From Vibrio barjaei (lineage in GTDB: Bacteria; Pseudomonadota; Gammaproteobacteria; Enterobacterales; Vibrionaceae), in assembly GCF_001639065.2 (NCBI RefSeq), contig NZ_LQXO02000003.1, positions 1-64,000 of the forward strand: a stretch of DNA of 64,000 bases. Direction: 5' to 3'. The translations under genes were made by a program, and so were the position numbers. The notes under the pieces are model-generated. The model was given only the letters and a program-made list of their open reading frames with translations, ran no database searches and was not told the DNA's origin. Shown one piece after another: positions 51,324 through 59,689 of the stretch; position 1 is the stretch's first letter; every line of letters starts with the position of its first letter.

Positions 51324-51752
51324 ATGAAAACTTTCGTTGCTAAACCAGAAACTGTAAAACGCGACTGGTACGTTGTAGACGCTGAAGGTAAAACTCTTGG
51401 CCGTCTAGCAAGTGAAATTGCATCTCGCCTACGTGGCAAACATAAAGCTGAATACACTCCACACGTTGACACTGGTGATTACATCATCGTTGTAAACGCG
51501 GAGAAAGTTACTGTAACTGGTAACAAGGCTAAAAACAAAGTTTACTACCGTCACTCTGAGTTCCCAGGTGGCCTAAAATCAATCACTTTCGAAAAGCTGA
51601 TTGATCGTAAGCCTGAAATGGCTCTTGAGCTAGCGGTTAAAGGTATGCTACCACGTGGTCCTCTAGGCCGTGCTATGTACCGTAAGCTTAAAGTTTACGC
51701 TGGCGCTGAGCACAACCATGTTGCTCAACAACCACAAGTACTAGACATCTAA
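51324..51752 (+). CDS. rplM: 50S ribosomal protein L13
   Basis: The 142-residue protein begins [33 protein letters not shown] and contains [25 protein letters not shown] and [20 protein letters not shown], the L13 signatures. It binds 23S rRNA early in assembly. It is co-transcribed with rpsI, 15 bases downstream. Confidence 0.98.
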   Translation: MKTFVAKPETVKRDWYVVDAEGKTLGRLASEIASRLRGKHKAEYTPHVDTGDYIIVVNAEKVTVTGNKAKNKVYYRHSEFPGGLKSITFEKLIDRKPEMALELAVKGMLPRGPLGRAMYRKLKVYAGAEHNHVAQQPQVLDI

Positions 51753-51767
51753 TCGGGGATTTCGAAA

Positions 51768-52160
51768 ATGGCAGAGAATCAATACTACGGCACTGGCCGT
51801 CGCAAAAGCTCAGCTGCTCGTGTTTTCATCAAACCAGGCACTGGCAACATCGTAGTTAACAAGCGTGATCTAGAAACTTACTTCGGTCGCGAAACTTCTT
51901 GCATGGTAGTTCGTCAGCCTCTTGAGCTAACTGAACTAACTGAGAAGCTAGACCTATTCGTTACTGTTAAAGGTGGCGGTATTTCTGGTCAAGCAGGTGC
52001 TATCCGTCACGGTATCACTCGCGCGCTAATGGAATACGATGAGACTCTACGTCCTGCTCTACGTGCAGCTGGCTACGTTACTCGCGACGCTCGTTGCGTT
52101 GAGCGTAAGAAAGTTGGTCTACGTAAAGCACGTCGTCGTCCACAGTTCTCTAAGCGTTAA
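51768..52160 (+). CDS. rpsI: 30S ribosomal protein S9
   Basis: The 130-residue protein begins [19 protein letters not shown] and ends in the basic tail [12 protein letters not shown] that reaches the P-site tRNA. The S9 signature [19 protein letters not shown] is present. Confidence 0.98.
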   Translation: MAENQYYGTGRRKSSAARVFIKPGTGNIVVNKRDLETYFGRETSCMVVRQPLELTELTEKLDLFVTVKGGGISGQAGAIRHGITRALMEYDETLRPALRAAGYVTRDARCVERKKVGLRKARRRPQFSKR

Positions 52161-52624
52161 TTTTCTCCTTATCGAGAAGATTATGCTTTCCAGTTTCGAC
52201 TGGATTGTGGATCAAAAAGCTCAGCCTTATGGCTGGGCTTTTTTGTTTATTGCGTTTATCTAACCTCTGAAAATTGCTCAACTCCTCATAACAGACTGTC
52301 CTTTTCCTCCCTTTTGTGAACTAGCAAGCGATTTCCTGCTATAGATGTTACGAAAAGGTAGCTTTATCTTGTCAAAAAGTAGGGTTTTCTTTATCATTTG
52401 CTATCAAATAAATACAACAAAAATTTGTACTTTGTTAGCCATGCTCTGCTGGTCGGAATCGATGTCTGAGCTGACTCAAGTAGCCAAAATAATAAACTAG
52501 ATTTGGCTCGTTCAATTCAAGGAAAATAACCCAAGGAATGGTTCCCCGTAAGGTTATTTAACATGAAAGAGCAACTTGGATTCGCTCGGTATTGACCCAA
52601 AGGAGCAAATGGGAGAAATGTTGG
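52161..52624. other. Intergenic region rpsI-petA (464 bases) with terminator and structured pet leader
   Basis: After the rpsI terminator (52218-52247) comes AT-rich DNA that should hold the petABC promoter; no clear hexamer pair was fixed. A two-part hairpin follows at 52524-52559 (outer AAATAACC/GGTTATTT, inner GGAA/TTCC). A 10-codon frame (52563-52595, MKEQLGFARY) lies between it and petA. Confidence 0.55.
52218..52247 (+). terminator. Terminator of rplM-rpsI
   Basis: AAGCTCAGCC pairs with GGCTGGGCTT (one G-T pair) around TTAT, followed by TTTTGTTT. Confidence 0.92.
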
Positions 52625-53215
52625 ATGAGCAATGCGCCTTTAAATAACGGTCGCAGGCGTTTCCTAACTGCTACAACTGCGGTTGTTGGTGGTCTGGGGG
52701 CAGCTGCAGTCGCCGTTCCTTTTATTAAATCTTGGAACCCAAGTGCCAAAGCTAAAGCTGCTGGTGCCCCTGTAGAGGTGGAAGTCAGTAAGCTCGAAGA
52801 AGGCCAAATGGTCCGTGTCGAATGGCAGGGTAAGCCCGTTTGGATCGTACGTCGAGCTCAATCAGTTTTGGACAACCTGACTACTATCGATGGTCAGTTA
52901 CGAGATCCTAAATCTGTTGAAGAACAGCAACCTGAATATGCACAAAATGAATTCCGCTCAATTAAACCTGAGTATTTTGTTGCCGTCGGTTTCTGTACCC
53001 ACCTAGGATGTTCACCTACTTATCTACCAGACACTTTTAGTGAACAAGTTCAAGGTGTACGTTCTGGATTCTTCTGTCCATGCCACGGTTCTAAGTTCGA
53101 CATGGCGGGACGTGTATTCCAGAGTGTTCCTGCGCCACTTAACCTAGTGGTCCCTAAACATATGTATTTGAGTGACACGAAAATACTCATTGGTGTTGAT
53201 GAGGGGGATGCATAA
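52625..53215 (+). CDS. petA: Ubiquinol-cytochrome c reductase, Rieske iron-sulfur subunit
   Basis: PetA passes electrons from ubiquinol to cytochrome c1 in the bc1 complex. The 196-residue protein has a Tat-type signal anchor (GRRRFLT then a hydrophobic helix to about residue 34). The 2Fe-2S ligands are C124, H126, C151 and H154, with the disulfide pair C129/C153 (CTHLGC, CPCHGS). ATG 52625 has GGAG 9 bases upstream; an 11-codon in-frame extension has none. It overlaps petB by one base (TAATG). Confidence 0.97.
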   Translation: MSNAPLNNGRRRFLTATTAVVGGLGAAAVAVPFIKSWNPSAKAKAAGAPVEVEVSKLEEGQMVRVEWQGKPVWIVRRAQSVLDNLTTIDGQLRDPKSVEEQQPEYAQNEFRSIKPEYFVAVGFCTHLGCSPTYLPDTFSEQVQGVRSGFFCPCHGSKFDMAGRVFQSVPAPLNLVVPKHMYLSDTKILIGVDEGDA

Positions 53216-54480
53216 TGCAAGCGTTACTTGATTGGGTAGAAAAACGTATACCAGCAATGAATGCTTATAAAAAGCATTTATCTGAATACCCGATGCCAAA
53301 GAACTTTAATTTTTGGTATCTATTTGGCTCTCTAGCCATGCTTGTCCTGGTTAACCAAATCCTTACAGGCATTTGGCTAACTATGAACTACGTACCTTCT
53401 GGCGATGGTGCATTTGCATCTGTTGAATACATCATGCGTGATGTGGAATACGGTTGGCTACTTCGTTACATGCACTCTACGGGTGCTTCAGCATTCTTTG
53501 TTGTCGTATATCTTCACATGTTCCGTGGCCTGATTTATGGGTCATACCAAAAGCCTCGTGAGCTACTGTGGGTATTCGGCATGCTCATCTTCCTAGTCTT
53601 AATGGCAGAAGCTTTCATGGGCTATCTATTACCATGGGGACAAATGTCATACTGGGGTGCTCAGGTTATTATCTCACTATTTGGTGCGATTCCTGTTATC
53701 GGTGACGACCTTACTCTTTGGATTCGTGGCGACTACATCATCTCTGGAGCGACGCTCAACCGCTTCTTTGCTCTGCATGTTATTGCTCTGCCTATCGTGC
53801 TACTTCTTCTTATCGTTTTACACGTTTTAGCACTTCACGAAGTGGGTTCGAACAACCCTGATGGTATCGAGACTAAGCTACCGAAAGGCACAATGGGCGA
53901 CGATTATAAGACGCAGTTTAAGTTCCACGATTACTACAGCAAGAAATATGACATCATCGATTCCATTCCATTCCACCCTTATGGAACTGTTAAGGATATG
54001 GTGGGTATCGCAGGTTTCTTCTTCTTGTTCTGTTACGTGTTGTTCTTCAATCCAGAAATGGGCGGCTATTTCCTTGAGCCACCTAACTTTGAAGCAGCAA
54101 ACCCTCTGAAAACGCCTGAGCATATTGCTCCTGTATGGTACTTCACTCCGTTTTACGCGATTCTTCGCGCTGTACCGGACAAGTTACTAGGTGTTGTTGC
54201 AATGGGACTATCGATTGTATTCCTATTCCTATTGCCATGGTTCGATCGTTGTAAAGTACGCTCTTATCGCTACAGAAGTAAGATTCACCTACTGAACATT
54301 ATTCAGTTCACTATCAGCTTCATTGCTTTGGGTATTCTTGGTGCACTACCTGCAACACCAACGTATACGCTGCTGGCTCAGATCTTCAGTTTAGGTTACT
54401 TCATGTTCTTCGTTCTGCTGTATTTCTACAGTAAGAATGAGAAAACTAAGCCATTACCAGAGAGGGTGACTTTCAAATGA
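53215..54480 (+). CDS. petB: Ubiquinol-cytochrome c reductase, cytochrome b subunit
   Basis: The 421-residue protein has eight or more membrane helices and the four haem-ligand histidines in helices B and D (YMHSTGASAFFVVVYLHMFRG; FALHVIALPIVLLLLIVLHVLAL). The Qo-site motif appears as PVWYFTPFYAILRAVPDK. It overlaps petA by one base and petC by four (ATGA), giving tight coupling. Confidence 0.98.
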   Translation: MQALLDWVEKRIPAMNAYKKHLSEYPMPKNFNFWYLFGSLAMLVLVNQILTGIWLTMNYVPSGDGAFASVEYIMRDVEYGWLLRYMHSTGASAFFVVVYLHMFRGLIYGSYQKPRELLWVFGMLIFLVLMAEAFMGYLLPWGQMSYWGAQVIISLFGAIPVIGDDLTLWIRGDYIISGATLNRFFALHVIALPIVLLLLIVLHVLALHEVGSNNPDGIETKLPKGTMGDDYKTQFKFHDYYSKKYDIIDSIPFHPYGTVKDMVGIAGFFFLFCYVLFFNPEMGGYFLEPPNFEAANPLKTPEHIAPVWYFTPFYAILRAVPDKLLGVVAMGLSIVFLFLLPWFDRCKVRSYRYRSKIHLLNIIQFTISFIALGILGALPATPTYTLLAQIFSLGYFMFFVLLYFYSKNEKTKPLPERVTFK

Positions 54481-55214
54481 AAAAGTGGATTGTAGTACTT
54501 TTCGCATTGCTGCCATCTCTAGCGCTAGCTGCTGGTGGTAATGTACATCTAGATAAAGCAAACAACGATCTTAGTGACCAAGCATCACTTCAAAATGGCG
54601 CTAAGCTGTTTATGAACTACTGTTTTGCCTGTCACTCGACGCAATACCAACGTTATGAGCGTGTCGCGAACGACTTAGGTATCCCAGTAGATCTTGCTAA
54701 AGAGAACTTTGTTTTCGACCCAGAAGCGAAGATTGGTGATTTGATGGTGAATGCAATGCCACAGAAACAAGCTGCGGCTTGGTTTGGTGCTGCGCCACCT
54801 GATCTAACGCTTGTTGCACGTGTTCGTGGTGTTGATTGGTTATATACCTATCTGCGTTCATTCTATGTGGACCCAAGCCGTCCATTTGGCGTGAACAACG
54901 TGACGTTCCCGAACGTAGGTATGCCTCATGTTCTTGAAGAGCTTCAAGGTATTCCAACTCCTATCTACGAGACACAAATTGTTGATGGTCAAGAAGTTAA
55001 AGTGGTTGTTGGTACAGAAACTGATGGCCGTGGTGAGTTGAGTTCGAGTGAATATGATGATGCCGTTCGCGACTTAGTGAACTTCCTAGAATACTCTGGT
55101 GACCCAGTGAAACTTGAGCGTCATGCGCTTGGGTGGTGGGTGATGGGTTTCCTAGTCATCTTCACTATTGTCGTCGTGTTGCTCAAGAAAGAGTATTGGC
55201 GTGATGTTCACTAA
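54477..55214 (+). CDS. petC: Ubiquinol-cytochrome c reductase, cytochrome c1 subunit
   Basis: The 245-residue precursor has a Sec signal (ending about LALAA), the covalent haem site CFACH (C49, C52, H53) and a C-terminal membrane anchor (WWVMGFLVIFTIVVVLLKKEYWRDVH). It is the third gene of petABC, with a terminator 37 bases after the stop. Confidence 0.97.
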   Translation: MKKWIVVLFALLPSLALAAGGNVHLDKANNDLSDQASLQNGAKLFMNYCFACHSTQYQRYERVANDLGIPVDLAKENFVFDPEAKIGDLMVNAMPQKQAAAWFGAAPPDLTLVARVRGVDWLYTYLRSFYVDPSRPFGVNNVTFPNVGMPHVLEELQGIPTPIYETQIVDGQEVKVVVGTETDGRGELSSSEYDDAVRDLVNFLEYSGDPVKLERHALGWWVMGFLVIFTIVVVLLKKEYWRDVH

Positions 55215-55220
55215 TTGTGC

Positions 55221-55226
55221 TATAAT
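55221..55226 (+). promoter_or_regulatory. Candidate -10 element of the sspA promoter
   Basis: TATAAT followed by a GC-rich discriminator (ctcgcgc). A TTGGCG at 55196-55201 is a possible -35 (19-base spacer). It lies just upstream of the petC terminator, so a transcript from here would run through that hairpin. Confidence 0.4.
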
Positions 55227-55251
55227 CTCGCGCTAATTCCAAATTTGTTCA

Positions 55252-55281
55252 CAATGGAGGCGTCGCCTCCATTGTTTTTTT
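55252..55281 (+). terminator. Terminator of petABC
   Basis: CAATGGAGGC pairs with GCCTCCATTG around GTC, followed by T7. Confidence 0.92.
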
Positions 55282-55302
55282 GTAAGTATCCCGGAGGGCT
55301 CC

Positions 55303-55938
55303 ATGGCTGTAGCTGCCAATAAACGTTCTGTGATGACTCTTTTCTCAAGTGCTACCGATTTATATAGCCACCAGGTTCGAATCGTTCTAGCTGAAAAAGG
55401 TGTCAGTGTTGAAGTTGAGTTAGTGGATGAAATGAACATCCCTGCTGAGCTTGCTGAGCTAAACCCATATAAGACCGTTCCTACTTTGGTTGATCGTGAG
55501 CTAGCCCTTTACGATTCAAAGATCATTATGGAATATCTTGATGAGCGTTTCCCTCATCCGCCACTTATGCCTGTTTACCCAGTTGCACGTGGTAATAGCC
55601 GACTAATGATCTACCGTATTGAACGTAACTGGTACACTCTTGCAGAGAAAGTTATGAAAGGTTCTGCGGAAGAATCTGAGGCTGCTCGCAATAAACTACG
55701 TAATGATCTTCTGACTCTTGCACCGATTTTTGCTGAGTACGAATACTTCATGAGTGAAGAATTCAGCTTGATCGATTGCTACCTAGCACCACTACTATGG
55801 CGCTTACCTGAAATGGGTATCGAGCTAATTGGTCCAGGTTCAAAAGAGATCAAAGTTTACATGAATCGTGTATTTGAACGTGATTCATTCCTTGCTTCAC
55901 TGACTGAAGCTGAACGTGAGATGCGTTTGGTTCGCTAA
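55303..55938 (+). CDS. sspA: Stringent starvation protein A
   Basis: SspA is a GST-fold protein that binds RNA polymerase and helps late-phase and stress gene expression. The 211-residue protein begins MAVAANKRSVMTLFSSATDLYSHQVRIVLAEKG and has the conserved NPYKTVPTLVDRELALYDSKIIMEYLDERFPHPPLMP. GGAGGG precedes the ATG. It is followed directly by sspB. Confidence 0.97.
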   Translation: MAVAANKRSVMTLFSSATDLYSHQVRIVLAEKGVSVEVELVDEMNIPAELAELNPYKTVPTLVDRELALYDSKIIMEYLDERFPHPPLMPVYPVARGNSRLMIYRIERNWYTLAEKVMKGSAEESEAARNKLRNDLLTLAPIFAEYEYFMSEEFSLIDCYLAPLLWRLPEMGIELIGPGSKEIKVYMNRVFERDSFLASLTEAEREMRLVR

Positions 55939-55944
55939 GTGACC

Positions 55945-56433
55945 ATGGATATTGAAAAAATGACACCTCGCCGACCATACATGCTTCGTGCATTCTATGA
56001 TTGGCTAGTGGAAAATGATCTAACACCACACATTGTAGTTGATGCAATGCTGCCTGGCGTTCGTGTTCCTCAAGAGTTTATTCAAGATGGTCAAATCATA
56101 CTGAATATTGCTCCTCGGGCAGTAGGCCAACTTGAATTGGGTAATGAAGCGATAACCTTCCATGCTCGATTTGGTGGCAAACCTCACTCGGTTATCGTGC
56201 CTCTTTATTCTGTACAAGCTATCTATGCTCGCGAGAATGGTGCAGGAACAATGTTCGAGCCAGAAGATGCTTATCTTTCAATTGAGGAAGAAGAGACGAC
56301 TGAGGCAGCACCAGTTTCTGGCCTGTCTGTCGCATCTGAACCAGATGTTACTGAGTCTGAAATAGGCTCATCTAATGGCGATGATGAGCCACCAAAACCG
56401 AAGGGCCGCCCTAGTCTTCGTGTGGTGAAATAG
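55945..56433 (+). CDS. sspB: ClpXP adaptor SspB
   Basis: SspB binds ssrA-tagged proteins and RseA fragments and tethers them to ClpX. The 162-residue protein has the folded domain (TPRRPYMLRAFYDWLVENDLTPHIVVDA), an acidic flexible linker and the C-terminal ClpX-binding tail RPSLRVVK. The frame also offers a GTG at 55939, directly after the sspA stop. ATG 55945 matches the E. coli N-terminus better. Confidence 0.96.
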   Translation: MDIEKMTPRRPYMLRAFYDWLVENDLTPHIVVDAMLPGVRVPQEFIQDGQIILNIAPRAVGQLELGNEAITFHARFGGKPHSVIVPLYSVQAIYARENGAGTMFEPEDAYLSIEEEETTEAAPVSGLSVASEPDVTESEIGSSNGDDEPPKPKGRPSLRVVK

Positions 56434-56445
56434 ATGCTAGAATGA

Positions 56446-56476
56446 AAATAAGCTGCAAGTGATTGCAGCTTATTTT
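56446..56476 (+). terminator. Terminator of sspAB
   Basis: AAATAAGCTGCAA pairs with TTGCAGCTTATTT around GTGA, followed by TATAC. Confidence 0.85.
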
Positions 56477-56564
56477 ATACCTCAAGAATCAACCCCTAAA
56501 GTCCTATCTATTGCTTTCACATCTTATGAGTCTTTATCTTGAGACATGAAAAATACGTGCCACT

Positions 56565-56586
56565 GTATTAGACTAAAGTCTAATAC
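56565..56586. promoter_or_regulatory. Perfect 22-base inverted repeat, probable operator
   Basis: GTATTAGACT and AGTCTAATAC are perfect 10-base arms with a two-base centre (AA). It lies between the sspAB terminator and the promoter of the small ORF, 113 bases upstream of that -35. No T tract follows, so it is not a terminator. The cognate regulator is not recognised. Confidence 0.55.
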
Positions 56587-56698
56587 TGGTTAAAACTTGA
56601 CCTAAAAGGAATAATCAGTAAACTACCAGTTCTTGAATGTAGATCACACTTTTTTACAAACGCTTTTCCTGATTTCAAGAACGGAATTCTTCAAGTTT

Positions 56699-56726
56699 TT
56701 GACAAAATATATTAAGGATGTCAAAT
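56699..56726 (+). promoter_or_regulatory. Promoter of the small membrane ORF
   Basis: A perfect -35 TTGACA (56699-56704) is 16 bases before TCAAAT (56721-56726). The start near 56733 gives a leader of about 16 bases. Confidence 0.5.
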
Positions 56727-56748
56727 AGTTGGGTGGTAGAGGTTCGTT

Positions 56749-56880
56749 ATGTACAATCACTTTTTGGTAAGACTTACCATTGGGACTCTCGTTGTTTTAG
56801 GTATTAAGCTGAGTGCATTATACTTTTTGCCTATGGTGCTACTATTGAATACGCATCACAAAGAGTTTTTTGGATGGTAA
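56749..56880 (+). CDS. Small single-helix membrane protein (43 codons), unknown function
   Basis: This ORF reads MYNHFLVRLTIGTLVVLGIK and continues to a tail ending HHKEFFGW. Residues 9-33 are strongly hydrophobic with one lysine, giving one predicted membrane helix; the tail is short and polar. Support is good for so short a gene: an AGAGG Shine-Dalgarno seven bases before ATG, a promoter with perfect TTGACA just upstream, and a terminator at the stop codon. I do not recognise the family. It could be a small regulator of a membrane complex, but no function is claimed. Confidence 0.7.
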   Translation: MYNHFLVRLTIGTLVVLGIKLSALYFLPMVLLLNTHHKEFFGW

Positions 56881-56907
56881 AAATCGGGGCTAGCCCCGAT
56901 TTTTTTA
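56880..56907. terminator. Bidirectional terminator between the small ORF and the GntR gene
   Basis: AAATCGGGGC pairs with GCCCCGATTT around TA, with A and T tracts on the two sides. Confidence 0.92.
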
Positions 56908-57576
56908 TGCCATTTCTATCTCGTCGACCGTGGGTTCTATCTCTTTCATCATTCGATATAGTTGTTCAGCAAGTTGCTGTTTCGCACCATCAAGATCTTT
57001 GTCTAGCGTTAGCTTCATAATCTTTTCATGTTCATCGAGGTTGAAGAGCTGTGAGAAGCTTTTTGGTGAATGGGTTAACGAGATACGTCGATAACGTTTA
57101 ACCTGCCTGATAATATCGCTAAAAAATTCAAGCATATTCTTAGAGAAACAACCACTTAATAGAGAAGTATAGAACGCTTCTTGACGCTCCTCCCACTCTT
57201 GCCAGTTGAAGCTTTCTGCTTGGAACTTAAAGCGCGATAGCTTATGAAATTCAGTCAGTATTTCCAGCTCCCAGCTTTCACTGCCTTCTTTGATTGATTT
57301 TTCTAGTAACACAGATGATACAACCTTGAGGCTTTCATATAGGTCGTAGAGTTCGACCTTAGAAACAGGTGCAACCCAGCATCCTTTTTGCGGTTCAAGC
57401 TTTACGTACTTAATCCACGAAAGCTGAATTAGTGCCTCTCGGATAGGGGATGCTCCTACGTTATATTTTTCTTTAAGCTCCGCAACAACCAGCTTTTGGT
57501 TTGGTTTAAGCTCTCTGGAAAGAATATCCTGACAGATTAGCTTCGCTACTTTGTCTGTCAAAGTTGGGCTAGACAC
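56905..57576 (-). CDS. GntR-family transcriptional regulator (FCD-like)
   Basis: The protein has an N-terminal winged helix (ICQDILSRELKPNQKLVVAELKEKY, then VGASPIREALIQLSWI) and an all-helical C-terminal domain of FCD type. The start is best placed at GTG 57576, which has GAGGTG five bases upstream (223 residues); ATG 57588 and TTG 57615 lack a spaced Shine-Dalgarno. The usual FCD metal-site FH is FY here (EAFYTSLLSGC), whereas a later H is kept (DEHEKIMK), so ligand binding may be altered. It lies downstream of pykF on the same strand beyond a terminator. The regulated genes are unknown. Confidence 0.82.
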   Translation of the reverse strand: MSSPTLTDKVAKLICQDILSRELKPNQKLVVAELKEKYNVGASPIREALIQLSWIKYVKLEPQKGCWVAPVSKVELYDLYESLKVVSSVLLEKSIKEGSESWELEILTEFHKLSRFKFQAESFNWQEWEERQEAFYTSLLSGCFSKNMLEFFSDIIRQVKRYRRISLTHSPKSFSQLFNLDEHEKIMKLTLDKDLDGAKQQLAEQLYRMMKEIEPTVDEIEMA

Positions 57577-57685
57577 AATGCACCTCATTAACTCAATAGA
57601 ATTACCTAAAAGCAACTCAGCGGTATGCTGTGTTGTAAAAACGTAAGAATAGTACAGCGTGTTGAAAAATTGGGCAAGATAATTA

Positions 57686-57717
57686 TAAAAAAAAGAGAGC
57701 GTAAGCCCTCTTTTTAT
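57686..57717 (-). terminator. Terminator of pykF
   Basis: On the minus strand AAAGAGGGC pairs with GCTCTCTTT (one G-T pair) around TTAC, followed by TTTTATA. Confidence 0.88.
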
Positions 57718-57742
57718 AGATGTTCTGAATGTACTGTAAGAA

Positions 57743-59155
57743 TTATAGTACGTGAACAGAAGCTGTGTTAGTTGTGCCTGAAGCTACTAGAGCACCAGAA
57801 ACCATCACTACGATGTCGCCTTTCTTACCAAAACCAGACTCTAGAGCGTACTCTTTACCGTTTTTGTAGAATTCATCAGTGCTGTCGATTGAATCAACAA
57901 GAACTGGGCGAACACCCTTAGTAAGAACTAGCTGTGCAGCAGTTTTAGCATTAGTTGTAAGAGCAACGATGCTTGCTGTTGGGAAGTACTTACGTACTGA
58001 ACGTGCAGACTTACCGCCTTCAGTAGCAACGATGATAAGTGGAGCTGCTAGCTTCTCAGCTGTGTCTACTGCACCTTTACATACTGCTTCTGTGATACGT
58101 AGGCGTGGGCTGTCTAGACGAGAACCTAGCTCAGCTTTTAGTGCGCCGTCAGTACGGTTAGCGATTTGCGCCATGATAGTTACCGCTTCAACAGGGTATT
58201 TACCTTTAGCTGTCTCACCTGAAAGCATTACTGCATCAGTACCGTCCATGATTGCGTTCGCAACGTCACCCGCTTCAGCACGAGTTGGACGTGGGTTGTT
58301 GATCATAGAGTCAAGCATTTGAGTTGCAGTGATAACAGTCTTACGAGCACGGTTACACTTCTCAATCATCATTTTCTGAGCGAAGATTACTTCTTCAGCT
58401 GGGATTTCAACACCAAGGTCACCACGAGCAACCATGATACCGTCAGAAAGCTCTAGGATCTCGTCGAAGTTATCTACACCTTCTTGGTTTTCGATCTTAG
58501 AAATGATGTGGATGTTCTCGCCGCCGTTCGCGTTTAGAACGTCACGGATTTCTTTAACGTCAGAAGCTTTACGGATGAATGAAGCTGCAACGAAGTCAAC
58601 GCCTTGCTCACAACCAAATTTTAGGTCGTTCTTATCTTTTTCAGATAGAGCTGGAAGCTGAACTGAAACGCCTGGTAGGTTAACACCTTTGTTTTCGCCT
58701 AGAGCACCGTTGTTAAGAACTTTACACTTAACTTCAGTTTCAGTAGTAGAGATAACTTCCATCTCGATTAGACCGTCGTCTACTAGGATAGTGTTACCAG
58801 CAGAAAGGTCTTGTGCAAAACCAGCGTAAGTAACAGCAACAGTGTCTTTGTTACCAACAACAGAGATATCTGTTGTGAAAGTGAATTCTTGACCAGCTAC
58901 TAGATCAACGTCATTGCCGCCTTCTAGTTTGATAGTACGAATTTCTGGACCTTTAGTGTCTAGAAGAATTGCAAGTTGCTTACCAACGTTTGCCATAACT
59001 TCACGGAAGTTAGCAATACGAGTGCCGTGCTCTTCGTAGTCACCGTGAGAGAAGTTAAGACGCATAACGTTCATGCCTGCGTTTACTAGTTCAGTTAGCT
59101 TCTCTACTGATTCAGTTTTAGGGCCAATCGTACATACGATTTTGGTCTTTTTCAT
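57743..59155 (-). CDS. pykF: Pyruvate kinase I (PykF type)
   Basis: It converts phosphoenolpyruvate and ADP to pyruvate and ATP. The 470-residue protein has the same length as E. coli PykF. It has [16 protein letters not shown], the active-site [37 protein letters not shown] and the C-terminal allosteric domain. The length and N-terminus favour the fructose-1,6-bisphosphate-activated PykF type over PykA. Codon bias is strong. A long regulatory region lies upstream. Confidence 0.97.
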   Translation of the reverse strand: MKKTKIVCTIGPKTESVEKLTELVNAGMNVMRLNFSHGDYEEHGTRIANFREVMANVGKQLAILLDTKGPEIRTIKLEGGNDVDLVAGQEFTFTTDISVVGNKDTVAVTYAGFAQDLSAGNTILVDDGLIEMEVISTTETEVKCKVLNNGALGENKGVNLPGVSVQLPALSEKDKNDLKFGCEQGVDFVAASFIRKASDVKEIRDVLNANGGENIHIISKIENQEGVDNFDEILELSDGIMVARGDLGVEIPAEEVIFAQKMMIEKCNRARKTVITATQMLDSMINNPRPTRAEAGDVANAIMDGTDAVMLSGETAKGKYPVEAVTIMAQIANRTDGALKAELGSRLDSPRLRITEAVCKGAVDTAEKLAAPLIIVATEGGKSARSVRKYFPTASIVALTTNAKTAAQLVLTKGVRPVLVDSIDSTDEFYKNGKEYALESGFGKKGDIVVMVSGALVASGTTNTASVHVL

Positions 59156-59689
59156 GGAAGATACTCTCCGGGTAAATATTATTACAATTTGAAAGTTAGT
59201 ATTAGTCTCTCTAGAAGGCTAGGGATGCCCATAAATAATTCACATGAGCTATCAAATGTCTTGCCTATTTTGCTTCTTCTAGAAATGAAAGTCTTTCAAC
59301 AAGTTTAGTCATTTTATGACCAACTGAAGCGCTTTCTAGGTCACTTTTTTTGAGCTAATCCACTATATTTCAGTAAGATTGCAAAAAAATAACCGTTAAT
59401 TCTGTAATTTTTTTTCTTTTCGGGCACGAATTCTACCACCGAATTGATCAGATTTCACTGTGCATAACTTGTTTTAGAGCAAGGTTTCGGCGCTTAGTAT
59501 TTAATTTTTGGATCAAAATAAATAATCCGGATGAATAGGCACCATTTGGTAACTTTTTTTCAAAATAGTAGTCCATACGGTACAAACGTTTCGTCCATTG
59601 AAGCCAATAAACCCTGATGATATTGTGTGCTTTTTATGGCTATTTGTTGTTCAAAGGCAACAGACTGAAATCAGGTGGTGAAACAAAAT
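59156..59689. other. Divergent regulatory region pykF / HAD phosphatase (534 bases)
   Basis: AT-rich DNA with no convincing gene. A Cra-like sequence TGAAGCGCTTTC (59325-59336, about 9/12 to TGAAWCGNTTCA) lies 170 bases before pykF. A weaker relative, read on the minus strand, lies near 59583-59594. In E. coli Cra represses pykF. No clear promoter pair was fixed. Confidence 0.4.
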
